DNA of 64,000 nt, from assembly GCA_030068075.1 (NCBI GenBank), contig CM057831.1:12753370-12817369 (forward strand), given 5' to 3'. Both the position numbers and the translations under genes were made by a program. The notes beneath the pieces are model-generated. The model saw only the letters and a program-made list of their open reading frames with translations. It did no database searches and was not told where the DNA came from. Source of the DNA: Paguma larvata. Its lineage: Eukaryota; Chordata; Mammalia; Carnivora; Viverridae. Below are positions 42,276-52,418 of the stretch, in pieces. Each line of letters begins with the position of its first letter. The first letter of the stretch is position 1.

Positions 42276-42685
42276 CGGTGGCTGGTAACTGGCACTGGGG
42301 CTTTCCCTGTGACATCTGTGGAAGGAAGAGGGGCTCTCTGCTCGCTCTGCGGCAGGCCGAGACCACGCCACGGCTCGAGCTGCCGCCAGGGGTGGAGTGC
42401 TAGGCCAGGGGCTCTCGTGGGCACGGGGCAGGGAACCTGGGGAAGGGGAAATGACCGCCGAGCCCGGGGAGGCGAGCGGGGCCGTGACCACACACACGTT
42501 GTGAACCTGAGCGTGCGTGACTCCAAACGGTCATGCGCTTAGGAAGTGTAGAGCTCCGTGCGTGGGTGGCGGGGATTCTGGGCTAGACAGTCATTCGAGC
42601 CAGAAGGGCCGGCTGGCCTCTGCCGGGTCATCTTGGGGTGTGCCGATACTGGGAGTGATCGCTAGTACCTGTGCGTGGTCGTGGT
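42276..42685. other. Unassigned GC-rich DNA
   Basis: No gene or repeat was recognised. Confidence 0.4.
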
Positions 42686-42689
42686 TGAG

Positions 42690-42820
42690 AGAGCGCGGGT
42701 TCCGGAGGCCGGAGAGACCTCCGCTTGCGGCTGGGCCCAGCCGCTTCCCAGCTGGCTGACCTCGCGTGAGTCACTTAGACCCTTTGTTTCTTCCTCTCTT
42801 GTGTGGGGTATCCTAGTAAC
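42690..42820 (+). repeat. MIR SINE relic (sense, 5' half)
   Basis: 'gagcgcgggttccggaggcc', 'ttcccagctggctgacctcg' and 'cgtgagtcacttagaccctt' follow MIR. It is cut off by the Tigger insertion. Confidence 0.55.
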
Positions 42821-43150
42821 TACAGGCACTCTGTTTTATCGTGCTTCGCTTGAGGGCACTTTGAGGATACTGCGGGGAGTTTTTTTTTTTTTGTTTCTTT
42901 GTTTTTTTGTTTTTTTTGTTTTTTTTACAAATTGAAGGTTTGTGGCAGCCCCGCCTTGAGCAAGTCTGTTGGCGCCATTTTTCCAACAGCATTTGCTCAC
43001 TTCGTGTCTCTGTGTCTCATTTTGTAACTCTCTCAATATTTCAAACTTTTCATTATTATTATATGCTATTTATGGTGATCTGTGATCGGTGATTACAGCT
43101 CACCGAAAGCTCAGATGATGGTTAACATTGTTTTAGCAATAAAGTGTTTT

Positions 43151-43311
43151 TTGTTATTATTTTATTTTTTTATTTTAGAGAGAGAGAGAGCAGGGGAGAG
43201 GGGCAGAGGGGAGTGTGGAGCCTCACACGGGGCTCAATCCCATGACCCTGGGATCGTGACCTGAGCTGAAATCAAGAGTCTGATGCCTAACTGAGCCACC
43301 CCGGTGCCCCT
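43151..43311 (-). mobile_element. CAN-SINE, antisense, shortened, in Tigger
   Basis: It has a GA stretch, 'ggggctcaatcccatgaccc' and a head end 'gagccaccccggtgcccc'. The middle body is missing ('gctccaggctctgagctgtc' is absent). It lies in the sequence 'aaagtgttttttg' of the Tigger right arm. Confidence 0.88.
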
Positions 43312-43318
43312 GAAGTAT

Positions 43319-43529
43319 TTTTTTAAACATTTATTTATTTTTGAGAGACACACACACAGGGTATGAGGAGGGAAGGGGCAGAGAGAGAGGGAGACGCAGA
43401 ATCTGAAGCAGGCTCCAGGCTCTGAGCTGTCAGCACAGAGCCCAATGCAGGGCTTGAACCCACAAACGGTGAGATCATGACCTGAGCTGAAGTCGGGTGC
43501 TTAACCAACTGAGCCACCCAGGTGCCCCT
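43319..43529 (-). mobile_element. CAN-SINE (feliform type), antisense, in Tigger
   Basis: 'aaacatttatttatttttga', a short CA run, full body and head end 'gagccacccaggtgcccc'. It sits at the repeated target 'aaagtattttttt', the same place as the previous SINE. Confidence 0.93.
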
Positions 43530-43724
43530 TAAAGTATTTTTTAACTTCGGTATGTTCATCGCTTTTTAGAGATACTGCTATTGCACACTGACTAGACTGT
43601 ACTGTAGACATGACTTCTGTACGGACTGGGAAACCAGAAAGTTCATTAGACTTGCTTTATGGGGATAGTCGCCTTACCGTGGTCTGGAACTGAACCTACA
43701 CCACCTCTGAGGGGTGCCCGTATG

Positions 43725-43815
43725 TCCCTGCATTTTATAGACAGAGACATGACTCACCACCTGGGACTAGAACCCGGGTCTCGTTAATTCATGTCTTACA
43801 CTTTCCACACGCTGC
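43725..43815 (-). repeat. MIR-like SINE relic (antisense)
   Basis: 'cctgcattttatagacagag' and 'gggactagaacccgggtctc' follow the antisense MIR order. Confidence 0.5.
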
Positions 43816-45134
43816 AGCCAAGGGAAAGATGACTGTGTTTAATTAGCTAGTGTTGGTGAGAGCTTTAGACGTACAAACCTCTCGATAAGAGCTAAGCCTC
43901 TTAATCTGTGTAGGGCTAATGCGTGAACGGAATATACAAGGCAAATAGCACCGGGGGAGTTGGCCAGGAGCGCGAGGCAGCCCAGAGAGAGAGGGAGGGG
44001 GAACGTGTGTGTGCATTTGTATGTGCACACGTGTTCCTGTGTGTGTCTGTGCGTGTGCACGCATCGTTTATGCTCGCCTTGAGGGAGCCTTGAGGGGAAT
44101 AATGGATCCGACGGGGTCTGGGGGAGGTGCCCTCCACGTCTTTCCAGTACAGAAATTGTGTGATTCTGTCCTTGCTCGGAAGGCGACTCCAGGTTTGGGG
44201 CAGGGAAGCTCTTAAGTTCTGAATACACATCGGTGTGGTGCAAGGGGATGGTCGGAGAGCCTGGCACAGGGTGGGCTTTCTGCAGGCCTGCCCCCTCGTT
44301 GTCTCCGGATGCCTGTAGAATTTAAAAAGTGGCCTGATGTCACCGGCCCTGCCGTGGCTGGGACTTGCAGAGTGTGTGAGCACCCTGTCCCGCTCTGAGT
44401 CCATGGTGGATAACCTTTTCTCCCAGGGTGCGGTTTTGGTCTTACATTATCGGTGGCTTCACCCTCTCCTGTGTTCCATCCTTCTGTCCACGGGAAGGCT
44501 CTGCCCACGTCCTTGCTGGCTTCTTCCTTCTTCCTCCCCTCCTGCCAGGTGATGAGAACAGGCCCTCATGACCGGGCCCGGCCCGCGCCCTGGGTCAGCC
44601 TGGCTCCTCCAGAAGCCCACCTGGGATGAAGTGCAGGTGGTGACCTGGGAGGGGACCCCAGGAAACAATCGTTTGAGAAACAAGAGAGCAAAGAGAGAGA
44701 AGACAAGAAAGCAGTGGGCAGGGCCCCACTGCGGGCGCCTGCACCCAGTCCACTGGGGACTGTGAGGGATTGCGCAGAGCAGCGGGCGGGCCTGTGTCCC
44801 ACTCACCGCACATTGTGGCCCGTGGGCCAGCCTGTGTACATGGGCTGCGTGGGCTGCAGAGACCAGAAAGTTCTCGGGGGGTGGGGGTCGCAGGTGCCTG
44901 TAGCTGGGAGCTGGTGGGTTGCTGAGTGCCAGGGGTAGGGGGCAGGGCCCCACGGCTTCTCCTGGCCGCTCTAAACTGAGTGGCAGACCAGACCCGGGCT
45001 TGCCCCCTGGGCTCAGGGGCGCTCCAGCGGCTGTCACCCGCTCGCACATGGATGCCAGCTACTCTCTCGGTTTAGGAGCATTTTGCAGTTTGTACTTCCC
45101 GAAGGGCCTGGCAGTGATCTGATTTCTTAAAACT
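43816..45134. other. Unassigned DNA
   Basis: No repeat or gene was recognised apart from a TG-rich imperfect run at 44005-44060. Frames of 142-196 codons on the minus strand (43839-45049) overlap each other and lack domains. Confidence 0.4.
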
Positions 45135-45360
45135 GCAAACAGGCGAGCATTTTTCGAGGGTTTCCTGTGTGCCAGAGGCCGTCCGGAGTGATTTTCCTGC
45201 GTACCTCATCCTCGTTCTCACGCTAGTCCACGAAATGAGTCTCGTTACGCTTCTTTTCCATTCGAGGCGACCGAGAGGCGCCGGGCGGTTAGGTGGTTCC
45301 CCCCGGTTCGCGCAGCTGGTGAGGGGCAGACCCGGGGCTCTCACCTGGCCCTGCGTCCCG
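45135..45360 (-). repeat. MIR SINE relic (antisense), near full length
   Basis: 'cgagggtttcctgtgtgcca', 'cattcgaggcgaccgagag', 'cgcgcagctggtgaggggca' and 'gacccggggctctcac' follow the antisense MIR. The many CG dinucleotides are unusual for such an old repeat. Confidence 0.7.
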
Positions 45361-45480
45361 CCCTCCTTCCTCGGCTCTCCCGCTTCCTCTCTGACCCTGG
45401 GGGGCTCGCTTATGCCAGCGGGGATGCCGAGGTGCTGAACGGGCTGGGTGGGCCACTTCCGTGGGCCTCCTTCTGCAAAG
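45361..45480. other. Unassigned DNA
   Basis: A short GC-rich stretch with nothing recognised. Confidence 0.3.
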
Positions 45481-46015
45481 ACGCCCAGATGAGGTCGAAT
45501 TCATCTCAAAGTCCATTAATTACCCCCTGGATTATGGATTGATTGGTACCTGCGCCTGGATGGACGAAAGCTGCCTTTAAACCAGGCTCTGAGGAATGGC
45601 CCAGCCTCTGGCTCTTTGATGAATTTGTCTCCACCTGGCAGGGCCTGGCAGCTGCCCGGGCCCAGCTCTCTCCTCCATTCCAGGAAGCCCGGCTGTGCCA
45701 GCTCTGCTCATCACTCTCTTTGTCGCGGGGCGCCCCTGGAGATCTCTCTGTAACACATTCAACCTGTTGGGCCTGGCTGGCACTCCCCTTGCCCCCAGGG
45801 CCTGCTGCAGGGACTTTGCCGTCAGGCTTCATGACTGTAGCTCATGGACAGAGGATCCCAGGGCCCTCTTTAACTGGGCGCTCAGTTTTCATTTTAATTG
45901 TACAGCCGAGGAGCCCTGGAGTCAGAGATCTTGATTTAAAAACCGCTAATTGCTCGTGTGTCCTTGTGCTTGTCTTCTCGGGGCCCTAGTTTCTTCGTAT
46001 GATAAGTAATAGAAT
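45481..46015. promoter_or_regulatory. Possible conserved non-coding block
   Basis: TAATTA at 45517-45522 with 'ggattatggattgattggta' just after. Further 'tcattttaattgtacagcc' near 45888 and 'aaaaccgctaattgctcg' near 45938. The intervening sequence is repeat-free and low in stop codons on the plus strand (148-codon frame, 45543-45989), but that frame shows no domain. Confidence 0.35.
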
Positions 46016-46222
46016 CCATTATCCCTCGTGGCACTCAGGTCCCAGGGGCGAGGGAGACGTAGGATGCGACTGGGTTCCACCGAGGGCCGCAGGCTAACGT
46101 CTGATTTCAGACGCGAGTCTCCCTTGGGTCCTGGCCGTCTGCCAGCCCACAGTTCAAGCACCCAGGGTCCTTAGAACAGTCCCAGAGACTTGGGATCCCA
46201 CCTGTCCTGGGAGCTTGAAAAA
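46016..46222. other. Unassigned DNA
   Basis: No gene or repeat was recognised. Confidence 0.4.
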
Positions 46223-46242
46223 ACTGCGGGCCATTGATCTTT

Positions 46243-46455
46243 TTTTTTTTTTTTTTTTAATGTTTATTCATTTTTGAGAGAGCGCAAGCAGGGGAGGGGC
46301 AGAGGGAGGGGGACCGAGCCTGTGAAGGGGGCTCCGCCCTGACAGGCTGACAGCACAGGGCCCGAAGTGGAGTGTGGAGCTTGAGCTCACGAACCACGAG
46401 ATCATGCCCTGAGCCAAAGTCGGACGCTCAACTGACTGAGCCGCCTAGATGCCCC
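46243..46455 (-). mobile_element. CAN-SINE, antisense
   Basis: T run (46239-46258), 'aatgtttattcatttttgag', body and head end 'gagccgcctagatgcccc'. A roughly 20-bp target duplication with about 4 mismatches flanks it (46223-46242 and 46456-46475). The body is altered ('ggctccgccctgacaggctg'). Confidence 0.9.
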
Positions 46456-46475
46456 ACTGCTGGCCATGGGTCTTT

Positions 46476-47044
46476 ATGGGGATAAGGGGCAGAGGGACCA
46501 TGTGGAGCCCCACGCATGCCTAGTGTGGTTGGGGAGGAGGGCTGTGGACGCAGGCAGATTGGAGCCATTGGAGCTTGGGCCAGCCCCAAGAGCGGAGGGG
46601 CCGGTGGATCAGACCAGGCCACGATGGATTGTACCCCCTGGGCTTTGGGGTCAGTAATCCCTTCACTGAGGGATCCCCGGGTACGGCTTAGCCCGAACTC
46701 TGTCATAAACACAGCACTGGAGAACAGAGCTTTCATAAGGAGGTCCTGAGGAAGAACCCATTAGACTGTTCTTTCAAATTGGCTATGACAGACATGGCCC
46801 TCGAGGAGCCATTAGGAGCTCTCTGTCTCTCATAGATGCAGGCTGGCTACTTTGTTCCAGAAGATTTGACCCTAAGCTGTTCAGCCAGGGTGGATGGAAT
46901 AGGAGGTTGGCCCTACGGTGCCTCCGCCTGCGGGCACTGGGCTCGGCTGGCATGCCCGAGCGTCTTCAGCCTCCCAGCCTGCCCGCAACCCGGCCCTCTC
47001 TGGCCACAGTCTCTGCTTTCCCAAAGAAGAAAGCAGCATTGACC
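46476..47044. other. Unassigned DNA
   Basis: No gene or repeat was recognised. Confidence 0.4.
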
Positions 47045-47420
47045 GCACCTGTTAGGCGCCTGGCACTGTGCTAAACTCTAGGGAATTCAGAGGCGGGTCA
47101 GACAGAGACCCTTCCCTCCAGGGGCTTAGCTCCCATGGGCAGAGACGGGACATGTGCACGTGTTCCTGGCATCTGTGGAAGATTAATACGAAGAGGAGAG
47201 AGAGTGCCGTGGGCTGGGATCTAGGTGAAAACTCGCCAGGATGCACCAGTGTGAGGGTGAGGAGGGGGTGGGGTTTCTCTCTAGGACAGCGGCATCAGCA
47301 GAGGCCTGATGGCAGGATCGTGTCCCCGCCCAGCATGGACGAGCCGGGGGAATGAGGCTAGACCTGTAACAAGCCCCTGGGAACCGTGGGCAGCCGTGGC
47401 CCCTGTGCAAGAAGGGAGGC
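47045..47420 (-). repeat. L2-like LINE relic (antisense)
   Basis: 'gcgcctggcactgtgctaaa' followed by 'gacccttccctccaggggct' and, further on, 'catcagcagaggcctgatgg' follow an antisense L2 3' end order. Diverged. Confidence 0.5.
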
Positions 47421-48034
47421 CGAGCCTTGCGTGGGCAGTGGAAAGCTTGGAGGTGGCAAACACGAGGCACCAAACCCCTCCTGAGGGTGGTCAGAAAACC
47501 CAAGGCCAGCAGGTGAAGCCAAGTGGAGACCTCGAGGGAGCAGACAGATGGCAGACGTGAGACCAGGCTGCTCGGATTTTACCAGACACCCCCCTGCGTC
47601 AGGCGGCGAACCAAGGAGCTTTTCTTGCTCGGACATGATACCCCATGACAACCTGCGCAGCTGATTCCAGTCCCCCCTCCGCATCAAGCTCCTTTTACCA
47701 GGCTCTGCTAGCTTGGTCAGAGGGGCTTCCGGGAGTGGTAATAGACGAGTGTTGCTGGAGCCAAAAGTTCGCGTAGGACAGAAATTCTCCTTGCTAACCT
47801 TTCCCGGACCCCCTGAATGTTTGTGAAATGTTACATATACGTAGTGATGTGTATTTTTCCGGAAAAGAGCCTGAAGCTTTCCATCAGATTCCCAACATGA
47901 CCTCCCCGCCCCCCCCAGTACAGCTAAGGTTTAGAACCACGTGAACCAGAGGGTAGCGTTCTGTCCACCTCGCTCGCCATCGTATTCTCGGGTCCAGCTC
48001 AGCACCTGACGCTTACTCGGTGCCCGCCTCAGCC
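47421..48034. other. Unassigned DNA
   Basis: No gene was seen. 47720-47850 carries a faint MER5-like wording that I could not confirm. Confidence 0.4.
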
Positions 48035-48035
48035 C

Positions 48036-48358
48036 CTTGGGCCGTGACAACAAAATGCCACTCACTGGGTGGCTTGGAAACACCAGGCACTTATTTCTTG
48101 CAGTTTTGGAGGCTGGCAGTCTGAGGTCAAGGCGGCAGCAAGTTCAGTAGAACCATCTTTTCACTCTCAGCTCCCGGGGCCGGAGGGGCGAGGGAGCTCT
48201 CTGGAGCCTCTCTTGTGGCTCTGATTCCATTCACGAGGGCTCTGCCCTCATGACCTCATCACCTCCCAAAGTCTCCCCCTTCCCGATGCCATCACATTGG
48301 GGGCGAGGATTTCAACATCCGAGTGTTGGGGGCGGGGTATATCCAGTTTAGAGCAGTG
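48036..48358 (-). mobile_element. MaLR LTR of MST type, antisense, solitary
   Basis: Reverse complement of an MST LTR: 'actgggtggcttggaaacac', 'cttgcagttttggaggctgg', 'gaggggcgagggagctctct', 'catgacctcatcacctccca', 'gaggatttcaacatccgagt'. It is a solitary long terminal repeat of an ancient non-coding ERVL-related element. No internal retroviral gene is present. Confidence 0.85.
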
Positions 48359-48474
48359 CTTAATAATTGTCAGATGGCTAGATGATTAAAAGCCGTAATG
48401 GTTCATTTGGACGGGGAAAGCTTTTAATGCAAACGTCTACAGCCCTGGGGAAAACTTCTTGTTCAATCTATTTA
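48359..48474. promoter_or_regulatory. Possible conserved non-coding block
   Basis: A short AT island with 'gcttaataattgtcagatgg' and 'gatgattaaaagccgtaatg', squeezed between an LTR and a MIR. Confidence 0.3.
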
Positions 48475-48800
48475 ATAAGCATTTAGTTAGCGCCTGCCAT
48501 TTGCTGAGTGTCGTAGAACTATTACTACCACAGCGACCACCACCGCCACTATGTCTCTACTTCTTCCAGCCCCTGTTTTTTAGGCCTAGGTGATGGGCCA
48601 GGCCTTGTGCTAATAAGCCCTCCACAGACACGGTCTCATTAATCGTGACAACCGTCTGCTGAAGTCCATATCCTTACCCCTCTTTGACAGACACGGCTCA
48701 GACGACAGCTCAGTCGCCTGCCCGAGATCACGCAGCCAGTAAGCGGAAAAGCTCCAATTCCAATTCACATCTGCCTGACCCCCAAACCTGCATCCTCAGG
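48475..48800 (-). repeat. MIR SINE relic (antisense)
   Basis: 'aataagcatttagttagcgc', 'cattaatcgtgacaaccgtc', 'cgagatcacgcagccagtaa' and 'gctccaattccaattcacat' follow antisense MIR. An extra about 70 bp in the middle suggests an insertion or two overlapping copies. Confidence 0.7.
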
Positions 48801-49384
48801 TTCATTTCAGGGCTGGGTGGCTCAGCGCTGAGAACAAGGACTCCTCTGGCCTTGGCTCTGTGGCCGCACACGGACCGAGGGATGCCATGGAGTCATCTTA
48901 CACAGCCTGCGCAGCCCAGAGCCCCTGTCAGCTAGGAAAGGGACGTCACTCCGAGTCCTGGAAAGCTGCCGGGGCTGCACGGAGTCTGGAGGGTCGGCTG
49001 GTGATCCTGAGAGCCCTGTCCCCACTCAGGCCTTTCTCGCAGTCCATCTTCTTGTCTCCAATCAGCTGGCCGCTCGGAGGCCCCCTTGCTAGACGGGATC
49101 AGGGGATCAGGCACTCGGAGCTGTCAGGGAGAAATATTGGAATCATTTGAACAGGTAATCATAGGATATTGTGAGCTTGTTTGGTGCAGGCAAAGCTCGT
49201 TGGCGTAGAAAGCCTTCCCCGGATGATCAGTGGGCGTTGCCTCTAAGGGATTTCCTGTGGGTTGGACACAGAAGAGGCTTCTGGAGGGCCCTGGTAGTGG
49301 GACAAAGGCCCGGGCTGGAAAGAGGCCACCAGGAGTGGCGGCCGTGCTGCCCTGGAGAGCGTTGCAGTCAGCGTGCCTCCGTCT
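48801..49384. other. Unassigned DNA
   Basis: No gene was seen. 49125-49180 is a short AT-richer island ('aacaggtaatcataggatat'). Confidence 0.4.
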
Positions 49385-49510
49385 TAGACTGCCGGTGGTT
49401 GAGACTAAGAGCTAATCCATCCTTGGTTAGTTACTAACCACATAACCTCTGCCAAGTCATTGTTCTTTGGGCCTCCGTTTCCTCTTCGCTGCAACGAAGG
49501 GGCTTGCTTG
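49385..49510 (+). repeat. MIR SINE relic (sense)
   Basis: 'ttactaaccacataacctct', 'gccaagtcattgttctttgg' and 'gcctccgtttcctcttcgct' follow the MIR core. Confidence 0.65.
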
Positions 49511-49849
49511 CGTGATGTTAGTCCCTTTATTCTACACTTCTGCCATTCCTAGGTGCTTCTCAGCTGGGGCAGCAGAGGGGCCTTGTAGTAATTAACACGG
49601 CACAGGGTATGGCCGCAGAGCCTGCAGGGGGCAGGAGGGAGTTGCGTGTCTGCACTTGGACTCCGACGTCCGGATTTCAGCCCCTGGGCTGGTTTTTCCA
49701 CCTTTCGGATGTGGTCCAAGGAATACTTTTCAGAGCCCAGCGTGGATTACCCACAGATAGTTGTATTGAACTGAAAATTGAAATGCTCCGTCTGTGTGCT
49801 CTGATGGTTCTTATCTTCATTGCTCTTGGCTTTCTCTTTTTTGGGTATC
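49511..49849. other. Unassigned DNA
   Basis: No gene or repeat was recognised. TAATTA lies at 49589-49594. Confidence 0.4.
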
Positions 49850-50280
49850 ATTGTCGTATTAGTGTCTCGCGGCTGCCGTAACAAGGGATCACGAACTGGG
49901 TGGCCGAAAACAGCAGAGGTTTGTTCTGTCTCAGTTCTCGAGGCCGGACGCCCCAAATCAAGGTATTGTCAGAATTGTGTGCCTTCCAGAGGCTCTCGGG
50001 GAGAATCCGTTTCAGGCCTCTTCCAGCTTCCAGGGGCTTCTGGCTATATCACTCCAGTCTCTGCTGCCTGGCCACATGGTCCCCTGTGTGTCTGTGTCAT
50101 ATGGATACATGGATACAGGGCCTGCCTGATAACCCAGGGTAAGCCTTCTTCCCCTCAGGATCTTCGGCGGAATCAAACCATTTGCCATATAAGGCAACAT
50201 TCCCAGGTTCCAAGGGTCAGGATGTGGGCCTAGCCTTTGAGGGACCACCGTTTATCCCACTACAGTTAGGGACTCGTGCA
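49850..50280 (-). mobile_element. MaLR LTR of MLT1 type, antisense, solitary
   Basis: Reverse complement of an MLT1 LTR: 'gtctcgcggctgccgtaaca', 'acgaactgggtggccgaaaa', 'tctcagttctcgaggccgga', 'ctctcggggagaatccgttt', 'aggcaacattcccaggttcc'. Old and non-coding. Several CG dinucleotides replace the usual CA/TG. Confidence 0.83.
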
Positions 50281-50389
50281 TGGTCAGTGTTTTTCCATCC
50301 ATTATCCTCACTCTTCTTCTTGAAGCTCAAGTTGTCCCACCCTCAGCCAGTGGGAGCCCTCTCAGGTCGGCCCCTCGCTCGTGAGATAA
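50281..50389. other. Unassigned DNA
   Basis: A short stretch with nothing recognised. Confidence 0.3.
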
Positions 50390-50480
50390 GACCCCAAACT
50401 AATAAACACTGTATGTTGATTATACTGGAATTTGAAAAAAAAATTAATGTAAAAACAGACAAGAGAAAAATAAAAGGATA
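50390..50480 (+). mobile_element. Short L1 3'-end fragment, sense
   Basis: 'aataaacactgtatgttgat', 'tatactggaatttgaaaaaa' is the terminal signature of carnivore L1 3' UTRs ('...actgtatgttaact...ggaatttaaataaaa'), followed by an A-rich tail. Confidence 0.6.
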
Positions 50481-50878
50481 CGATCTTGGGGCGATCACTT
50501 GCTCTCTGGCACAAGACGCCACAGGCTCACCTGGGCGTTCCTTGCCCTTGCCCTTGCCCTGGAATTTGTCCAGGCTGCCCTGATTTCTTTCAGCGGTGAG
50601 CACTATTTCTGTGTGAGACCGTTCATCCTATTTCATTAAAATAAATATACTGGTTGCAATCTACTTAACTGATCTCAGGGACCCACGGTTTGAAAATCAC
50701 AGTGCTGGGCCATTCTGCCTTTCCTTGCCTTTCTCGCAAATTTTAGGAGCTTCTTTCGCCTCCGAATGTGAAGCAGCTGCGAAGGCAGAGCCGGGTCTCC
50801 ATTTGCTGGCTTTCCCTTGGCCCCAGGACAGGGCGTGCCTCTGACCTCTGGCTGATGGCCCCCCTTTCTGGGCTTCAG
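50481..50878. other. Unassigned DNA
   Basis: No gene or repeat was recognised. Confidence 0.4.
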
Positions 50879-51165
50879 CTCTCCCCTCCCCTCCCCTGCT
50901 CTCCCCTCCCCTCCCCTGCTCTCCCCTCCCCTCCCCTGCTCTCCCCTCCTCCACACCCTTGCCTCCCCTCCCCGCTCCCCCCTCCCCGCTCTTCCCTCCC
51001 CTACACTCTTGCCTCCCCTCCCCTGCTCTTCCCTCCCCCACATCCTCCCCTCCCCTCCTCTTCCCTCCCCCAAGTCCTCACCTCCCGTGCTCTCCCCTCC
51101 CCTTCCCCTCTTCTCCCCTCGCCCACGTCCTCACCTCCTCGCTCTGCCCCTCTACATCACTGTCG
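50879..51165 (+). repeat. C/T-rich tract with a 20-bp tandem repeat
   Basis: It opens with three exact 20-bp units ending 'ctcccctgct' (50881-50940) and continues as a degenerate series of 'ctcccctcccc', 'ctcttccctccc' and 'cccccacatcctc' blocks. The plus strand is almost free of purines for nearly 290 bp. Pro/Ser-only frames on the plus strand and Gly/Glu/Arg-only frames on the minus are artefacts. Confidence 0.9.
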
Positions 51166-51179
51166 GGCCTCCGCTTTGC

Positions 51180-51315
51180 CATTCTAAGAGGCTAATGTGA
51201 AAATTGCTCGCAGATGGCACAAACAATATGGAAAAGAGCCTCTCTCTTCATTAGAGCAACACAATATAGTGTTTTTAAATGATTAAATTGTTATCGCAAT
51301 AATTATGCCGAAATC
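51180..51315. promoter_or_regulatory. Candidate conserved non-coding element
   Basis: Immediately after the C/T tract: 'ggctaatgtgaaaattgctc', 'cacaaacaatatggaaaaga', 'ttcattagagcaacacaata', 'aaatgattaaattgttatcg' and TAATTA at 51300-51305. The change in composition is abrupt and no repeat family matches. Confidence 0.5.
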
Positions 51316-51989
51316 CAAACATCTCCGTGTGCTGCTTCAGCCCGTGGGGGTCCTCAGGCGGCAACACCTACAGAGAACCCAAGGAAGGGCTGCCCGGTCC
51401 TTTCGGCGGCCTTCAGCGTGGGACCGGTGGACGGAGAGCCGGGTTGTGAGGTTGTGCTCGCTGCAGCCCCTCACCTGTAACCGGGTGCCAAGGCTGGCCC
51501 CAGGCCAGGCTCCAGCAAATGTTTGCCTTTGCTGGCCACCCCTCCCCCAACAGTCCCCTCCTGCCCCCCCCCCGCCTCCCCCAGCCCAGGCTCTGCGCTC
51601 TAAGTTGCCCGCGGGTGCGCCTGGAGGGCTCGCCCACCTCTCCGCGCCGACCACCCCAGCTTCCAGAATTCCTGGTTCTCTCAGTACCCTCTCTGGAGCC
51701 AGCTGGCACAGAGGGGGGAAAGCAAACTGGGGAAGCCCTTCACGGGACTGACCCTTGGTCTCTTACCCTCCCCAGAGTATTTGCATTTTTGGAGTGCCTT
51801 GGGAATCGCTGGCACTTCAGGCCTCCTTCCCAGTGAGTGCGGACCCTCAGGTCTTCCTTCCGGGACTGTGAACAGGCTCCCGCCTCCCCTCCTGCCCTCC
51901 AGCCCCGCCTGCTGCCCCGGAAAGCAAGCTCAGAAAACCACGCCAGATACAGCCTGCTTCACGCCTCTGATTATCTGACGGGGAGGCCG
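51316..51989. other. Unassigned GC-rich DNA
   Basis: No gene was seen. The 148-codon frame at 51305-51751 is Pro/Ala/Arg-rich with no domain. Confidence 0.4.
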
Positions 51990-52130
51990 CGGGGTGGAAG
52001 AGAGACGCAGGTAAGGTGAAATGCACCCGTATTAAAAGTAAAGACTAGCAATCATGAGACTTCATTTTAAACAAATATTTAGAAATAGACTTTAATTTCA
52101 CTGTGCGATCAGCTGGGAAAGAGATCTAGG
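51990..52130. promoter_or_regulatory. Possible conserved non-coding block
   Basis: A short AT-rich island: 'attttaaacaaatatttaga' and 'agactttaatttcactgtg'. Repeat-free. Confidence 0.35.
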
Positions 52131-52217
52131 AGGCGCGCAATAAGGAAGGGAATGACCAAGGAGCAGCTGGGGAGGGGAGGTGGGGCCAGGGGAGGTGGAG
52201 AGAGAGAAGGGCGAATT

Positions 52218-52408
52218 TTTTTTATGCTTAGTTATTTTGAGAGAGAGAGAAAGAGAGCAGGGGAGGGACAGAGAGAGAGAGAATCCCAAGCAGGCTCTGT
52301 GCTATTGGTGCAGAGCTGGACATGGGGCTCGAACCCACGAACTGTGAGATCATGGCCTGAGCCGAAGTCGGGATTCAGACGCTTACCAGACTGAGCCACC
52401 CGGACACC
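52218..52408 (-). mobile_element. CAN-SINE, antisense
   Basis: T run, 'cttagttattttgagagaga', GA-rich body, 'ggctcgaacccacgaactgt' and a decayed head end 'gagccacccggacacc'. A 10-bp target duplication with one mismatch flanks it (52208-52217 and 52409-52418). Confidence 0.92.
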
Positions 52409-52418
52409 AGGGTGAATT

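Larger units (their letters stand above)
42823..43720 (+). mobile_element. Tigger1-type (TcMar) DNA transposon, internally deleted
   Basis: Left end 'caggcactctgttttatcgt' and right end 'ctctgaggggtgcccg' are the imperfect inverted termini of Tigger1. The left arm ('acaaattgaaggtttgtggc', 'gcatttgctcacttcgtgtc', 'tatggtgatctgtgatcggt') jumps directly to the right arm ('gaaagctcagatgatggtta', 'ttttttaacttcggtatgtt', 'actgctattgcacactgact'), so the pogo-like transposase gene is deleted: a non-autonomous derivative. It is flanked by TA (42821-42822 and 43721-43722), as expected for this superfamily. Two SINEs are inserted near the start of the right arm. Confidence 0.9.

Noticed and set aside
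48036..50280. Complete endogenous retrovirus between two LTR-like elements
   Set aside because: The two LTRs are of different MaLR types (MST and MLT1), and MIR and unique DNA, not retroviral genes, lie between them.
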